A stretch of 64,000 nucleotides of DNA. It comes from Tethya wilhelma. Taxonomy: Eukaryota > Porifera > Demospongiae > Tethyida > Tethyidae. Below the pieces are notes generated by a model that saw only the letters and a program-made list of their open reading frames with translations, had not been told where the DNA came from and searched no databases. This document shows positions 32,484-42,767 of this stretch, one piece after another. Position numbers and translations under genes: made by a program. Where the stretch lies: contig CAXIPT010000005.1 in assembly GCA_964030475.1 (NCBI GenBank), positions 4,364,022 to 4,428,021 of the forward strand, written 5' to 3'. The first letter of the stretch is position 1, and each line of letters opens with the position of its first letter.

Positions 32484-32539
32484 TTAGTCTGGTATGGCCA
32501 GCCTGTGCATGTATATAAGAGGCTGGATATGCCAGACTA
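32484..32539. repeat. Hairpin in sulfatase spacer, copy 1
   Basis: tagtctggtatggccagcc is followed 16 bases later by the near complement ggctggatatgccagacta. The same hairpin is at 35247-35301 in the next spacer, so the duplicated unit includes gene plus spacer. Confidence 0.75.
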
Positions 32540-32683
32540 TAATAATTGATGTATACATCTTAATTCTTTAGTTGAACACAAGAATAAGCTAGTATATATG
32601 TTAGAGTACCTTAACTGGAACACAAAACAAAATAAAGTGCATGTGCAGCAGTGAATGTTCAATTGTGCACTACAAACAGACTC

Positions 32684-34892
32684 TCAGTCTTGGACCCATG
32701 GTCTCCAGTAGTCTCCATTGTCATGCATGTATTTACAAGCACTATTGTCATGAGGAAGCTCAGCATCAGAGTGATATCCCTGGTCTTGCATCTCCCTTGG
32801 CTCCTTGGAGTAGGCATTGTAGTGGGCCAGCATCTTCTTGAGTATATCTGGCTCTTGTTTTGATAGCTCTTTATGCTCACCAGGATCCTCCACAATGTTG
32901 TAAAGGCAATAGGGGTCACAGTTTTCGCCCTTGGATCCTTGTTCACAAGGATAGTCCAGTGGCGACCACATGAGAGAGTCACAGGTCATCCTCTGTGCTC
33001 CTACGATCAGTTTGTAGTCACCCATTATGATGGCACCTGAATCGTTGTAATCGTAACCAAGTACAATTTCATCGTGGGGGGTTGTTTTGTTCTCTCCTGT
33101 AATTGTCGGCCATATGTTCACTCCATCCACTCCAAACTTTCCTGATCCTGGATCAGAAGGATCAACACCAGCCAGGCTGCAAAATGTAGTATACCAATCA
33201 GCGACATGTATGAAATCTTCTGATGTAGTTCCCCGAATTTTATCAGGAAGAAGTCCTCCATTGACGAATGCCAGCGAACGTACTCCACCTTCAAAGAACG
33301 TTGTCTTACATCCCTTTAGAGGGTAGTTGCTCCCTCCACATGCTGCACCTCCATTGTCAGCTGAGACCACCATGATAGTATTGTCCCACATGCTAGCATT
33401 CTTCAATAGTTCAATTAGATGACCTGTCACATTATCGGCAACACTCACCATTGCTTGGTATATTCGTCTCTGTTTGCAGGTGGAGTTCTCTGGGTAGAGG
33501 TCCAACCATTCCTGAGGTGCTTGAAATGGGCTGTGGACATTATGTAGTGGGAGGTAGAGAAATAAAGGAGTGCTAGCATCATGAGCTTTGATGATGCTTG
33601 TCACATCTTCACGATATATGTAAGCATCATAGGTGCCATTGCGATCGTCAGGATTGTTGTCCTTCCAAAAGTCAACTGCACATCCAATAACTTCATGCAT
33701 GTGGTCTTCGCCTCCATTCAGGAAACCTGAAGCTGAATCGAATCCTCGGTTTATGGGTAGGTACTTAGTTGATGAAAATCCTTCATGCCATTTTCCCACC
33801 ATGTGAGTATGATAACCCGCCTGTTTGAGTTTTGCTGGTAGAAGGGTGATGTTGAGATTGAGACCTAGCTTTGAGGTTGGGGGGTCAACATTCCACTGGT
33901 GGACATGATGTGACATGTATGAAATCTTCTGATGTAGTTCCCCGAATTTTATCAGGAACAAGTCCTCCATTGACAAATGCCAGTGAACGTACTCCGCCTT
34001 CAAAGAATGTTGACTTGCATCCCTTTAGAGGGTAGTTGCTCCCACCACATGGTGCACCTCCATTGTCAGCTGAGACCACCATGATAGTGTTGTCCCACAT
34101 GCTAGCATTCTTTAATAGTTCAACTAGATGACCTGTCACATTATCAGCAACGCTCACCATTGCTTGGTATATACGTCTCTGTTTGCAGGTGGAGTTCTCT
34201 GGGTAGAGGTCCAACCATTCCTGAGGTGCTTGAAATGGGCTATGGACATTATGTAGCGGGAGGTAGAGAAATAAAGGAGTGCTAGCATCATGAGCTTTGA
34301 TGATGCTTGTCACATCTTCACGATATATGTAAGCATCATAGGTACCATTGCGATCGTCAGGATTGTTGTCCTTCCAAAAGTCAACTGCACACCCAATAAC
34401 TTCGTGCATGTGGTCTTCTCCTCCGTTCAGGAAACCTGAAGCTGAATCAAATCCTCGGTTTATGGGTAGGTACTTAGTTGATGAAAATCCTTCATGCCAT
34501 TTTCCCACCATGTGAGTACGATAACCTGCCTGTTTGAGTTTTGCTGGTAGAAGGGTTATGTTGAGATTGAGACCTAGCTTTGAGGTTGGAGGGTCAACAT
34601 TCCACTGGTGGACATGATGTGGCCATCTTCCTGTCAGTAGGGAAGCTCTGGAAGGAGAGCAGTACTTGAAGACATAATGTCGATCAAGGAGTAGTCCCGT
34701 CTTCTTGAGCATGTCAAAGTTAGGTGTCTTTATGGCAGGATTGCGGAAGCCAACATCAGCATATCCCCAGTCATCAACGAAAACAAACACTAGGTGAGGT
34801 TTAGTGTTTGTTGATATAGCATGAGTAGTGGTGAGACTACTCATAGCTGTAAGGATTAAACTGAGAGCCAATGTTGTAACTCGACACATCAT
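32684..34892 (-). pseudogene. Chimeric, frameshifted sulfatase (unit 3)
   Basis: From the ATG at 34892 the frame is a normal sulfatase, including CSPSRASLLTGR, up to GTTSEDFIHV (residue about 327). At about 33911 it jumps to HHVHQWNVDPP, equivalent to residue about 93, in another frame. The first frame ends nine codons later with TSCPPVEC. The second part then runs to the normal C-terminus at 32684 but lacks the catalytic cysteine. So the unit is residues 1-327 of one copy joined out of frame to residues 93-498 of another, consistent with unequal crossing-over or a collapsed assembly. The first part alone might give a truncated protein lacking the C-terminal domain. Confidence 0.8.
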
Positions 34893-35246
34893 TCAATTAC
34901 TACTGCAGTGTTTACTTGCACATCACCTGACTCTTAGATCCTATGAATAACAGTATATTTTTAATACCCCACAGAACAGAAGCATCATCACGATAGTAAA
35001 AAAATGACTTGCAAAATTGTACTATATATATACAATACACGGGGTGTTTGTATGCATTATAAGTTGATTCACAATCAAATTAGCTGGTAGTATTATATGA
35101 CTTGTATAGTTGCTAGATTTGTCTCAAACCATTAAGAATCAGATGGTACAGTACTGACTGCATGAAGTAAACAAAATACATAAATGACCTATTTTGCTTA
35201 GAAGGGTCCACCACGTACCATGTAATTGTCCGTTTATGATTGGTGT

Positions 35247-35301
35247 TAGTCTGGCATGCATGGCTATCTTGTGCATGTAAATGGCTGGATATGCCAGACT
35301 T
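35247..35301. repeat. Hairpin in sulfatase spacer, copy 2
   Basis: tagtctggcatgcatggct and ggctggatatgccagact form the same foldback as at 32484-32539, with one arm more diverged. Confidence 0.7.
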
Positions 35302-35495
35302 TAATAATTCAAATCATATCTTTATTTGTGTCCATGCATCATGACATATTATGTATGATTATGTTTTAGCCGAACATGAGAATAAGCTATAATAAGAGTA
35401 TTTTAATGCGATGCAATAAACTGAAACACAAAACAAAATAAAGTGTGCCAGCACTGAATGTTTTCAGTGTCCTGTATATACTACATGACTAGCTC

Positions 35496-36992
35496 TCAGT
35501 CTTGAAGCCAGGGTCTCCAGTAGTCTCCATTGTCATGCATGTATTTACAAGCACTATTGTCATGAGGAAGCTCAGCATCAGAATGATATCCCTGGTCTTG
35601 CATCTCCCTTGGCTCCTTGGAGTAGGCATTGTATTGAGCCAGCATCTTCTTGAGTATATCTGGCTCTTGTTTTGATAGTTCTTTATGCTCACCAGGGTCC
35701 TCCACAATGTTGTAAAGACAATGTGGGTCACAGTTTTCACCCTTGGGTCCTTGTTCACAAGGATAGTCCAGTGGTGACCACATGAGAGAGTCACAGGTCG
35801 TCCTCTGTGCTCCTACAATCAGTTTATAGTCACCCATTATGATGGCACCTGAATCGTTGTAATCGTAACCAAGTACAATTTCATCATGGGGGGTTGTCTT
35901 GTTCTCTCCTGTAATTGTCGGCCATATGTTCACTCCATCCACTCCAAACTTTCCTGATCCTGGATCAGAAGGATCAACACCAGCCAGGCTACAAAATGTA
36001 GTGTACCAATCAGCGACATGTATGAAATCCTCGGATGTAGTTCCCCGAATTTTATCAGGAAGAAGTCCTCCATTAACGAATGCCAGTGAACGTACTCCAC
36101 CTTCAAAGAACGTTGTCTTACATCCCTTTAGAGGGTAGTTGCTCCCTCCACATGCTGCACCTCCATTGTCAGCTGAGACCACCATGATGGTGTTGTCCCA
36201 CATGCTAGCATTTTTCAAGAGTTCAACTAGATGACCAGTCACATTATCAGCAACGCTCACCATTGCTTGGTATATACGTCTCTGTTTGCAGGTGGAGTTC
36301 TCTGGGTAGAGGTCCAACCATTCCTGAGGAGCTTGAAATGGGCTGTGGACATTATGGAGTGGAAGGTAGAGAAACAAAGGAGTGCTAGCATCATGAGCTT
36401 TGATGATGCTTGTCACATCATCACGATATATGTAAGCATCATAGGTACCATTGCGATCATCAGGATTGTTGTCCTTCCAAAAGTCGACTGCACACCCAAT
36501 AACTTCGTGCATGTGGTCTTCACCTCCGTTCAGGAAACCTGAAGCTGAATCAAACCCTCGGTTTATGGGTAGGTACTTAGTTGATGAAAATCCTTCATGC
36601 CATTTTCCCACCATGTGAGTATGATAACCTGCCGTTTTGAGTTTGGCTGGTAGAAGGGTTATGTTGAGATTGAGACCTAGCTTTGAGGTAGGTGGGTCAA
36701 CATTCCACTGGTGAACGTGATGGGGCCATCTTCCTGTCAGCAGGGAAGCTCTGGAAGGAGAGCAGTACTTGAAGACATAATGTCGATCAAGGAGTAGTCC
36801 AGTCTTTTTGAGCATGTCAAAGTTAGGTGTCTTTATGGCAGGATTGCGGAAGCCAACATCAGCATATCCCCAGTCATCAACAAAAACAAACACTAGATGA
36901 GGTTTAGTATCCATTGATGTAGCATGAGTAGTGGTGAGACTCATACTCATGAGAATTAGACTGGCAGCCAATGTTATAACCTGATACATCAT
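35496..36992 (-). CDS. Secreted arylsulfatase, unit 4
   Basis: An intronless 498-aa protein, the first gene of the array in the direction of transcription. The signal peptide begins MMYQVITLAASL. The formylglycine motif CSPSRASLLTGR, FVDDWGYADVG, GKWHEGF and SADNGG are all present. Closest to units 2 and 3 in the middle region (IYRDDVTSIIKAHDASTPL). The upstream 1 kb (36993-38040) shows no other gene. Confidence 0.9.
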   Translation of the reverse strand: MMYQVITLAASLILMSMSLTTTHATSMDTKPHLVFVFVDDWGYADVGFRNPAIKTPNFDMLKKTGLLLDRHYVFKYCSPSRASLLTGRWPHHVHQWNVDPPTSKLGLNLNITLLPAKLKTAGYHTHMVGKWHEGFSSTKYLPINRGFDSASGFLNGGEDHMHEVIGCAVDFWKDNNPDDRNGTYDAYIYRDDVTSIIKAHDASTPLFLYLPLHNVHSPFQAPQEWLDLYPENSTCKQRRIYQAMVSVADNVTGHLVELLKNASMWDNTIMVVSADNGGAACGGSNYPLKGCKTTFFEGGVRSLAFVNGGLLPDKIRGTTSEDFIHVADWYTTFCSLAGVDPSDPGSGKFGVDGVNIWPTITGENKTTPHDEIVLGYDYNDSGAIIMGDYKLIVGAQRTTCDSLMWSPLDYPCEQGPKGENCDPHCLYNIVEDPGEHKELSKQEPDILKKMLAQYNAYSKEPREMQDQGYHSDAELPHDNSACKYMHDNGDYWRPWLQD

Positions 36993-37904
36993 TGGATTCG
37001 TTTACAGTTATTCTTCAAGCTTGTGACTGACTGTTGGATGTGTTTCTACAGAATTAAAATGATATGTACTGCATCATCTGACTCGACCTAATTATAGCCA
37101 ATGAATAATATATACTCACAGTGGTTATACATGTTATATGAAGTGCATATTCATAGTTATTGATATTGTGGTTCATGATCATATGATTTTGTTCTCTGTG
37201 TATGTAGAATATGTTTTTGCTCTCTTCATCTGTATACTTGTTTCTGGCACGGTCTGCCTGATCATGAGTGCAGTATTGCCCCACCCCTTCCACTCACTAA
37301 TTGTGACAGCTACAAAGCTTTGAACATCAATATTAATGTTGCTAAACTGGGTACACTAATGAATATGGCATGTATTGTTGATGCAATTGTCAGACGTACT
37401 TTGTTAATCCTTGTTCACAACCTGTTTGCGCTGGAACTGCATGGCCCTGACAAACATTTGATCAACTTTTCACCTGAAATATACCAATATCACAAGTGAC
37501 TAGACACTATAGCTCAGCTACAGTTGTACTTATGAACTGAGTAGAATTATAATTGCTTGCTTGTGTATAATTTTATATCCAATGAATTGAATGTTCAATT
37601 TCCACTAGTTTAATATCATATGGAACCAAACGTATAAGGTTACAAAAGTGGGTGGAAACGTTAACCTTGTTTATGTTTTGTCTAAATATTTGTGATTCAT
37701 TATCAGATGGCATACATGAATGCATTCTTCTCATAGTGGGTGTAATTGCATGTGATTGTCAAGAGCCAATAATTATCCTTCTTCTTGTATGAATAGTTTA
37801 TTGTGTATTATAAAGTGGGTGAAAGTACACGAATGTCAGACTATCCGATTCCAACAATATCTATTAGTGATGAATAATCATTATGCATGCACCATGAGAG
37901 CTTG

Positions 37905-37916
37905 TATATATATAAG
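37905..37916 (+). promoter_or_regulatory. Possible TATA box for the 736-aa membrane protein gene
   Basis: The string tatatatataag lies about 145 bp before the ATG at 38060 and is the only TATA-like string in this spacer. Prediction by position only; alternating TA is common in this genome. Confidence 0.35.
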
Positions 37917-38059
37917 TCCATACATTGCAGTTTAATACAATGTATAGCATATTGCATACGCATGGTCAAGGCATTTCAAAGTGCATGGTCACAGATCTAT
38001 CGATAGCTTCTAAAATTAATGGTTGTGATTTTGAGTTGTGCTGAAGTTTGCGGAGTGAA

Positions 38060-40270
38060 ATGGCACACAATCGAGTTGGAGTAACAAATCCAATCTTCTC
38101 TGATGAGGATGAAGACAATTCTCAATTTCAAAGTCAAACTATTCCACAGGGACAACCTTCAGCTGCTTACCCAGTTCCAGTTGGCCAAATGGCCCAACAG
38201 TCAGTGTATCCTGTTCCCACTCAACAGCAGTTAGCACTACCTTCACCAGGACAACATAACAACCAATTGGCGCTAGTACCTTCACCTGCACACGCTGTAA
38301 GTCAGCTACCAGCTGCACCACCTTTACAGACAGCTCAACTACAAGGAAGTTTGGAGTCACAACCTAATGTTCAAAATGCTCTAGTTTTAGAAAAAACAGC
38401 TGTGAATCAAGTAGCCGTTCAAAATCTGGAAGTTGCTGAAGCAAAAATTGGAAATGTAAAAGTTACTGCTAGAAAAGGTGCTGAGCTGAAAGTAGAGCAG
38501 CAAATACAACAGCGTCATGAAATTGTACAAACAGATCAAGGCTTAAGATTGCGTCGAATCACCCGGGTTCAGATGCATGTATACACACACATCTATGAGG
38601 AAATGGTTTTGGAAGCTATGAAAGAAGATCCACTAGCACTTGAAGAAGGTGGTGATCCTGCTGTGGATGCTACAATGTCTCAGAAATGTACTGATGTTTG
38701 CTGCCAGTCATGTGTCTGCAGCTTTCAGAATCCATTTGCAAAGCAAAAAGAAAATCCTGTCATTCAAAAGAATGAGATTTTGACTCCTGTTTTGCGTAGA
38801 GGACGAGCACAAGGATGGACAGCATTCAATGACATTGTCTTCCCACTGTTTGGCGATATTGTGCGTGATGTCTGGGTAATTTCTGAGCTGTTTCTTGTTT
38901 TCCTTGCACTCACCTTCTCGATCGTGACGTTTGCACTAAGTGAAAGGAAGCAGGTGTTTGGTATCATTCAGCTCGTGCTAGCAATAATATCTTCCATTCT
39001 CGCTATTGTTGATGCTGTTGTGACACTTAGAGAGTGTAAGAGCTGCAAAGGCTGCCATGAGAGAAGAAAGGAACGGAATAGCATGAATGTCAATGCTGAA
39101 AGTGGAGAACCAATCAATGATGGAACCAGTCATGATGAAGCAAAGGACGAAGCGTCAAACAGTTGTGGTAAAAAGTGTTGTGGTTGCTGTAAAGAGTTTA
39201 TCGATGTAGTTCGAGCTTTTCTGACTGAAGCACTTCTTTACCCTTTGTTGATGTGTGACATATTTGATGTGATAACAGGCAAGGCCTACGAAGGTAAGAC
39301 TGCTGCTGATGTTACAGGCTTCATTCTCTTTCTTCTGTCATGTTTTGCCCTACTGCTCTATGTTTATATCGCTCGGCTCCTGATACTTATTGGGATGATA
39401 AAAGGCGTTCAAAAGAGTCGTAAACCGCTAGTTGACAATCCTGAACTGCTACAACAGTATAAGTTTGACCCAACGATAGGACGAGCTGCACTCTACTTCC
39501 AAGGATACTTCTTTGTTCATGTCTTTTTACAAATGCTTGCACAGATTATGATGTTCATTGCAATTGGAGGAAAGATTCGATACGACAATCGTCACTTATA
39601 CGATCCAGCAAATGAGGATGTTGATGATCTTCCCATACATGTCAGTTCTCATCTGTGGTACATGTTGGTCACTGCCTATATTCTGCCACTGTTAGGTCTT
39701 CTTACATTCTTCATTGTGACCTATTACTGGGTCCAAGAGTTTCCAATTGGGCTTTGTATAGATATAATCAAAGTACTTCAAATGCCAGGACCAGACGAAC
39801 TTACAAACTTTAAGAAAACACTTAAAGATAAACAGCATTTCAACGACGAACTTCTTTTTAGGTTTGTTAGAATGGAAAAGCTTGTACCAGAGTTCTCAAA
39901 TATGCACAAAAAGAATTTTTTTGACAAACTTGCCTATCCTTTCAAAACTCCAGTTCTTGTAGTTGTTTGCTTGATTTATGCTTGCTTGCAATTTGCCTTT
40001 ATCTTGTCTGCTGCACTTGCCATTAACGAAATGGGTCAGCTCGTGGGTCAAATTCTGAACGGTGGAGGGTGGGTGATCTACTACATTATCGCTGTCATTG
40101 TGGGTATCATTGCAAACTTGTACGTGTTTGCCGTGGCTGCCCTGTGGGGAACTATCATTGTTGGAGTGATTGCATTAGTGGCTCTTATCATTGCTGGATT
40201 GTTGTTGTGCTGCTTTTTGGCTGCAATGGGATCTGGAAGCTCTAGCAACCAACGGCGTTCCTACATTTAA
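38060..40270 (+). CDS. Multi-pass membrane protein of unknown family, 736 aa, intronless
   Basis: The start is the ATG of MAHNRVGVTNPIFSDED. Residues 1-150 are rich in Gln, Pro, Ala and Ser and likely cytoplasmic and disordered. Two cysteine clusters (KCTDVCCQSCVC near 212, and KSCKGC to KKCCGCC near 330-375) could be palmitoylated. Hydrophobic segments are at about 270-320 (two), 385-445 (two to three), 480-500, 535-560, 635-660 and 670-730. A charged block with DNPELLQQYKFDP precedes the fifth. The C-terminus SSSNQRRSYI is hydrophilic. I do not recognise the family: it is not a 7TM receptor or a known channel by any motif visible to me. No neighbouring gene hints at its role. Confidence 0.8.
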   Translation: MAHNRVGVTNPIFSDEDEDNSQFQSQTIPQGQPSAAYPVPVGQMAQQSVYPVPTQQQLALPSPGQHNNQLALVPSPAHAVSQLPAAPPLQTAQLQGSLESQPNVQNALVLEKTAVNQVAVQNLEVAEAKIGNVKVTARKGAELKVEQQIQQRHEIVQTDQGLRLRRITRVQMHVYTHIYEEMVLEAMKEDPLALEEGGDPAVDATMSQKCTDVCCQSCVCSFQNPFAKQKENPVIQKNEILTPVLRRGRAQGWTAFNDIVFPLFGDIVRDVWVISELFLVFLALTFSIVTFALSERKQVFGIIQLVLAIISSILAIVDAVVTLRECKSCKGCHERRKERNSMNVNAESGEPINDGTSHDEAKDEASNSCGKKCCGCCKEFIDVVRAFLTEALLYPLLMCDIFDVITGKAYEGKTAADVTGFILFLLSCFALLLYVYIARLLILIGMIKGVQKSRKPLVDNPELLQQYKFDPTIGRAALYFQGYFFVHVFLQMLAQIMMFIAIGGKIRYDNRHLYDPANEDVDDLPIHVSSHLWYMLVTAYILPLLGLLTFFIVTYYWVQEFPIGLCIDIIKVLQMPGPDELTNFKKTLKDKQHFNDELLFRFVRMEKLVPEFSNMHKKNFFDKLAYPFKTPVLVVVCLIYACLQFAFILSAALAINEMGQLVGQILNGGGWVIYYIIAVIVGIIANLYVFAVAALWGTIIVGVIALVALIIAGLLLCCFLAAMGSGSSSNQRRSYI

Positions 40271-40697
40271 CTGCCACAGTATTTGTTACATGTGGAACAT
40301 ACATGAATACAGCAGTTATACTCTAAGCATGCATTACTGTAGATTTGACACACAGTCATAATAATAGTAACTGTTTTGTAGCTATATAACTTTTTGTCAC
40401 GAGTGGAAAGATTAATTATTCTTTTATTTTTTGTTCTAAATTGTGTTGCTAACTATGGTCAATTAACCTATTAGTAATTTTGAATGATCGTTAATAATTT
40501 ACCAGTACTGTAAGATTATACAAAATTATTTGAAATTGCAAATTCTGATATTTAAAAAAAATGAACAGATACATAGATCCAGTGATGTCAGTATGAAGTA
40601 AATAATGTGTTAATACAATGGCATTGTATAAAGAGAGCATGAAAACAATCTAATAGTAACTGTTATTAAAATAAATATTATTAATACTGTCATGACT

Positions 40698-42467
40698 TTA
40701 CATTTCCATGTATGATGAGAGGTCACATGTGTTACTCAGTCCCACCTCTTCTAAGGAAGCCTTCATGGCTTCAACAACAGACAGTACTTGCTTCTTGGTC
40801 AACCCAGAGAGGTATGGTTGATTTGTTTCCTGGTGTACACTATCAAATTGTACTTGTTCTAACTTTTGTGGTTTGTAAGGAATTTGTATAAAGTCCAACA
40901 TTCTTCTTAGCTCAAATTGCGTGTTTTCTAAAAGATTTTCATACTTTACTACTAGCATGGGATGGTCCAATGAATCAACTACCCACATCAAGACGGAATT
41001 TTGCCAATGTAAAGTTCGTGATGTGATGAAGTTATCCAAATCTCCTGCAAATAATAAAATTTTATAATGGTTATGACACCACTAAGAATTGAAACCACTA
41101 AAATAGTGAAACCACATGACATTGCATCATAAAGGAGAGGTAAAGCTACACCTATAGACAGCCTCATTCCTATACAGGCTTTCCCTCAAAATCAAGGAAG
41201 GTGTTTGGAATACATAATAGCTATACTCACCTTGAGTTTCTTCACTTTTTCTTGAGATCCACATCTCTTTCATGACATCTAGTGGGTTTCGTATTAGGTA
41301 TATGGCAGAGTGAACAGTTTCAACAGTGCCACCTAGACTCTTATCGTTCACCCTTGAAGGATTAGACTTGCTACATGGATCGCCGATCCAGCATGGTTCC
41401 AACTGATCAGTCTCAACGGCCAAGACTGCTCCACTGGCAATGTTTTCTCCAGGAAACCCATTTCGTCTGAGAGAAATGTCACAGTGAACACTCCCAGTAC
41501 AAATCCCAGTGACTTGCTGGAGAATCCTTCTGACTTCTTTAACACCTGATCCTGGATATCCTGCTAATACTACTGGGTGTCTTTTTGATCCATTCATAAA
41601 ACGACATGCTTCAAGATCCTGAGGCTCTGTTTCAATCATAGCTTTCTGCGTACAATCTTGATATCGTGAAAAATCCTCAGCACTTAGGTACTCTTTACAG
41701 AGAGAACTATAGCAGTCACTATTAAACGGAGCAGCTTCCACTTGGTTCTCAACAGGTTTTGTTTTGTCAGCATTTTCAGCATCCTTCATCTTTGTTAGTA
41801 GGTTTGCCTGAAAAGCTTTAAATTTGAGCATATCATTTTGAAGTCTAGTTTTGGGATCGAGCTTTTTCCGTTCTAATCTTCTCTCTTGTTTTTGTTTGGC
41901 ATCAGCGAGCAGGGACTTTAATGAGTCTGATTCTTTGGGAAGATTTTCAGAATTTTGTTGATTTCCTGTCTCATCACTATTCTTCTCACCCCATAAGTTT
42001 GAAGACAACAGTTTCTCCATGCTTGATTTTCTCTCTGGAAATCCTTTCCATAAATCAGGGTACTTTGGAGTAAACAGAAGGTCTTTAAACATCACAGCTC
42101 CAAGCACAGTTTTCAATGATTTGACCTTTTCTTTAGCAAGTTCTCTCTGATCCAGTGACACCTCAGTATTGAGACTTCTGCCAACTCTATCAGCCTGTGC
42201 TGTACGAATTGGAGCAGACTGACTTGAAGAATGTCGAAGTAGTCTTTTCTTGAGAAACTTTCTTTCTTGTTGAATAAAATCATCTGAGTTGATATCTTTG
42301 AAGTCTGAGTCTTGGATTTTGAGTGAAGGATTTCTACTTGTAGTGGTGGTGGTATTTTGTGGGGACACAGATACATGTAGTAATATCCCCACTAGAAAGA
42401 GTAGTGCCAGACCAATGAGAACATACTTACGACGTCTGATGATCCAGGAGAATCGTAATCTATACAT
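40698..42467 (-). CDS. WSCD-like type II membrane sulfotransferase homologue, probably inactive
   Basis: Exons 42467-41231 and 41044-40698 (phase 1) give 527 aa. Residues 1-15 are basic, then one membrane anchor (YVLIGLALLFLVGILL), then a charged stem of about 220 residues, then the sulfotransferase domain. Its 5'-phosphosulfate loop reads YPGSGVKEVRR where the neighbour has YPGSGNTWVRG. The KTHLPDPRW active-site string of the neighbour is ETDQLEPCW here (residues 352-360), so lysine and catalytic histidine are lost. The 3'-phosphate site RNPLDVMKEMW and the C-terminal MLVVKYENLL are kept. This is the pattern of a pseudo-enzyme. It is head-to-head with the active paralogue. Confidence 0.8.
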
Positions 42468-42767
42468 AACACCTCTTGAGCTTGGAATGATCTAGGTAGC
42501 TTCATTCGATCAGGGGGCAAGACGACCCGTACCCAAATTAGTGAACTCTGACCTAGTTTATGCTTAATCAGCAGTATTAAATTGCTGAGTCAGCAGTCAA
42601 TCTTGTGTCGATGAAAATTTCCTGCCTACAGAATATCTTGATGCTGGTCCACAGAACTGGTCTGCGATCCTATATATATCCCTGCTGACCTGTCCAGGAT
42701 CTATATACATAATTGATATCATCCCGAGGTCTGTTAGAGGTTAAAACAATAGTTAATTCACTGAATT
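42468..42767. promoter_or_regulatory. Shared 300-bp region between divergent sulfotransferase genes
   Basis: Only 300 bp separate the two start codons, so it must hold both promoters. The string tatatatatc at 42671 is a candidate TATA for the plus-strand gene. The arrangement suggests co-expression; this is inference. Confidence 0.5.

Noticed and set aside
32684..34003. Independent sulfatase gene starting MKAEYVHWHLS
   Set aside because: That start is antisense-like sequence from the wrong frame of the upstream copy; the protein lacks the formylglycine motif. Treated as half of a chimera.
28621..36992. Bacterial contamination as source of the intronless sulfatase and GH28 genes
   Set aside because: They sit between spliced eukaryotic genes, carry eukaryotic-type signal peptides and glycosylation sites, and share foldback repeats with flanking DNA. 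Ancient transfer remains possible, contamination does not fit.
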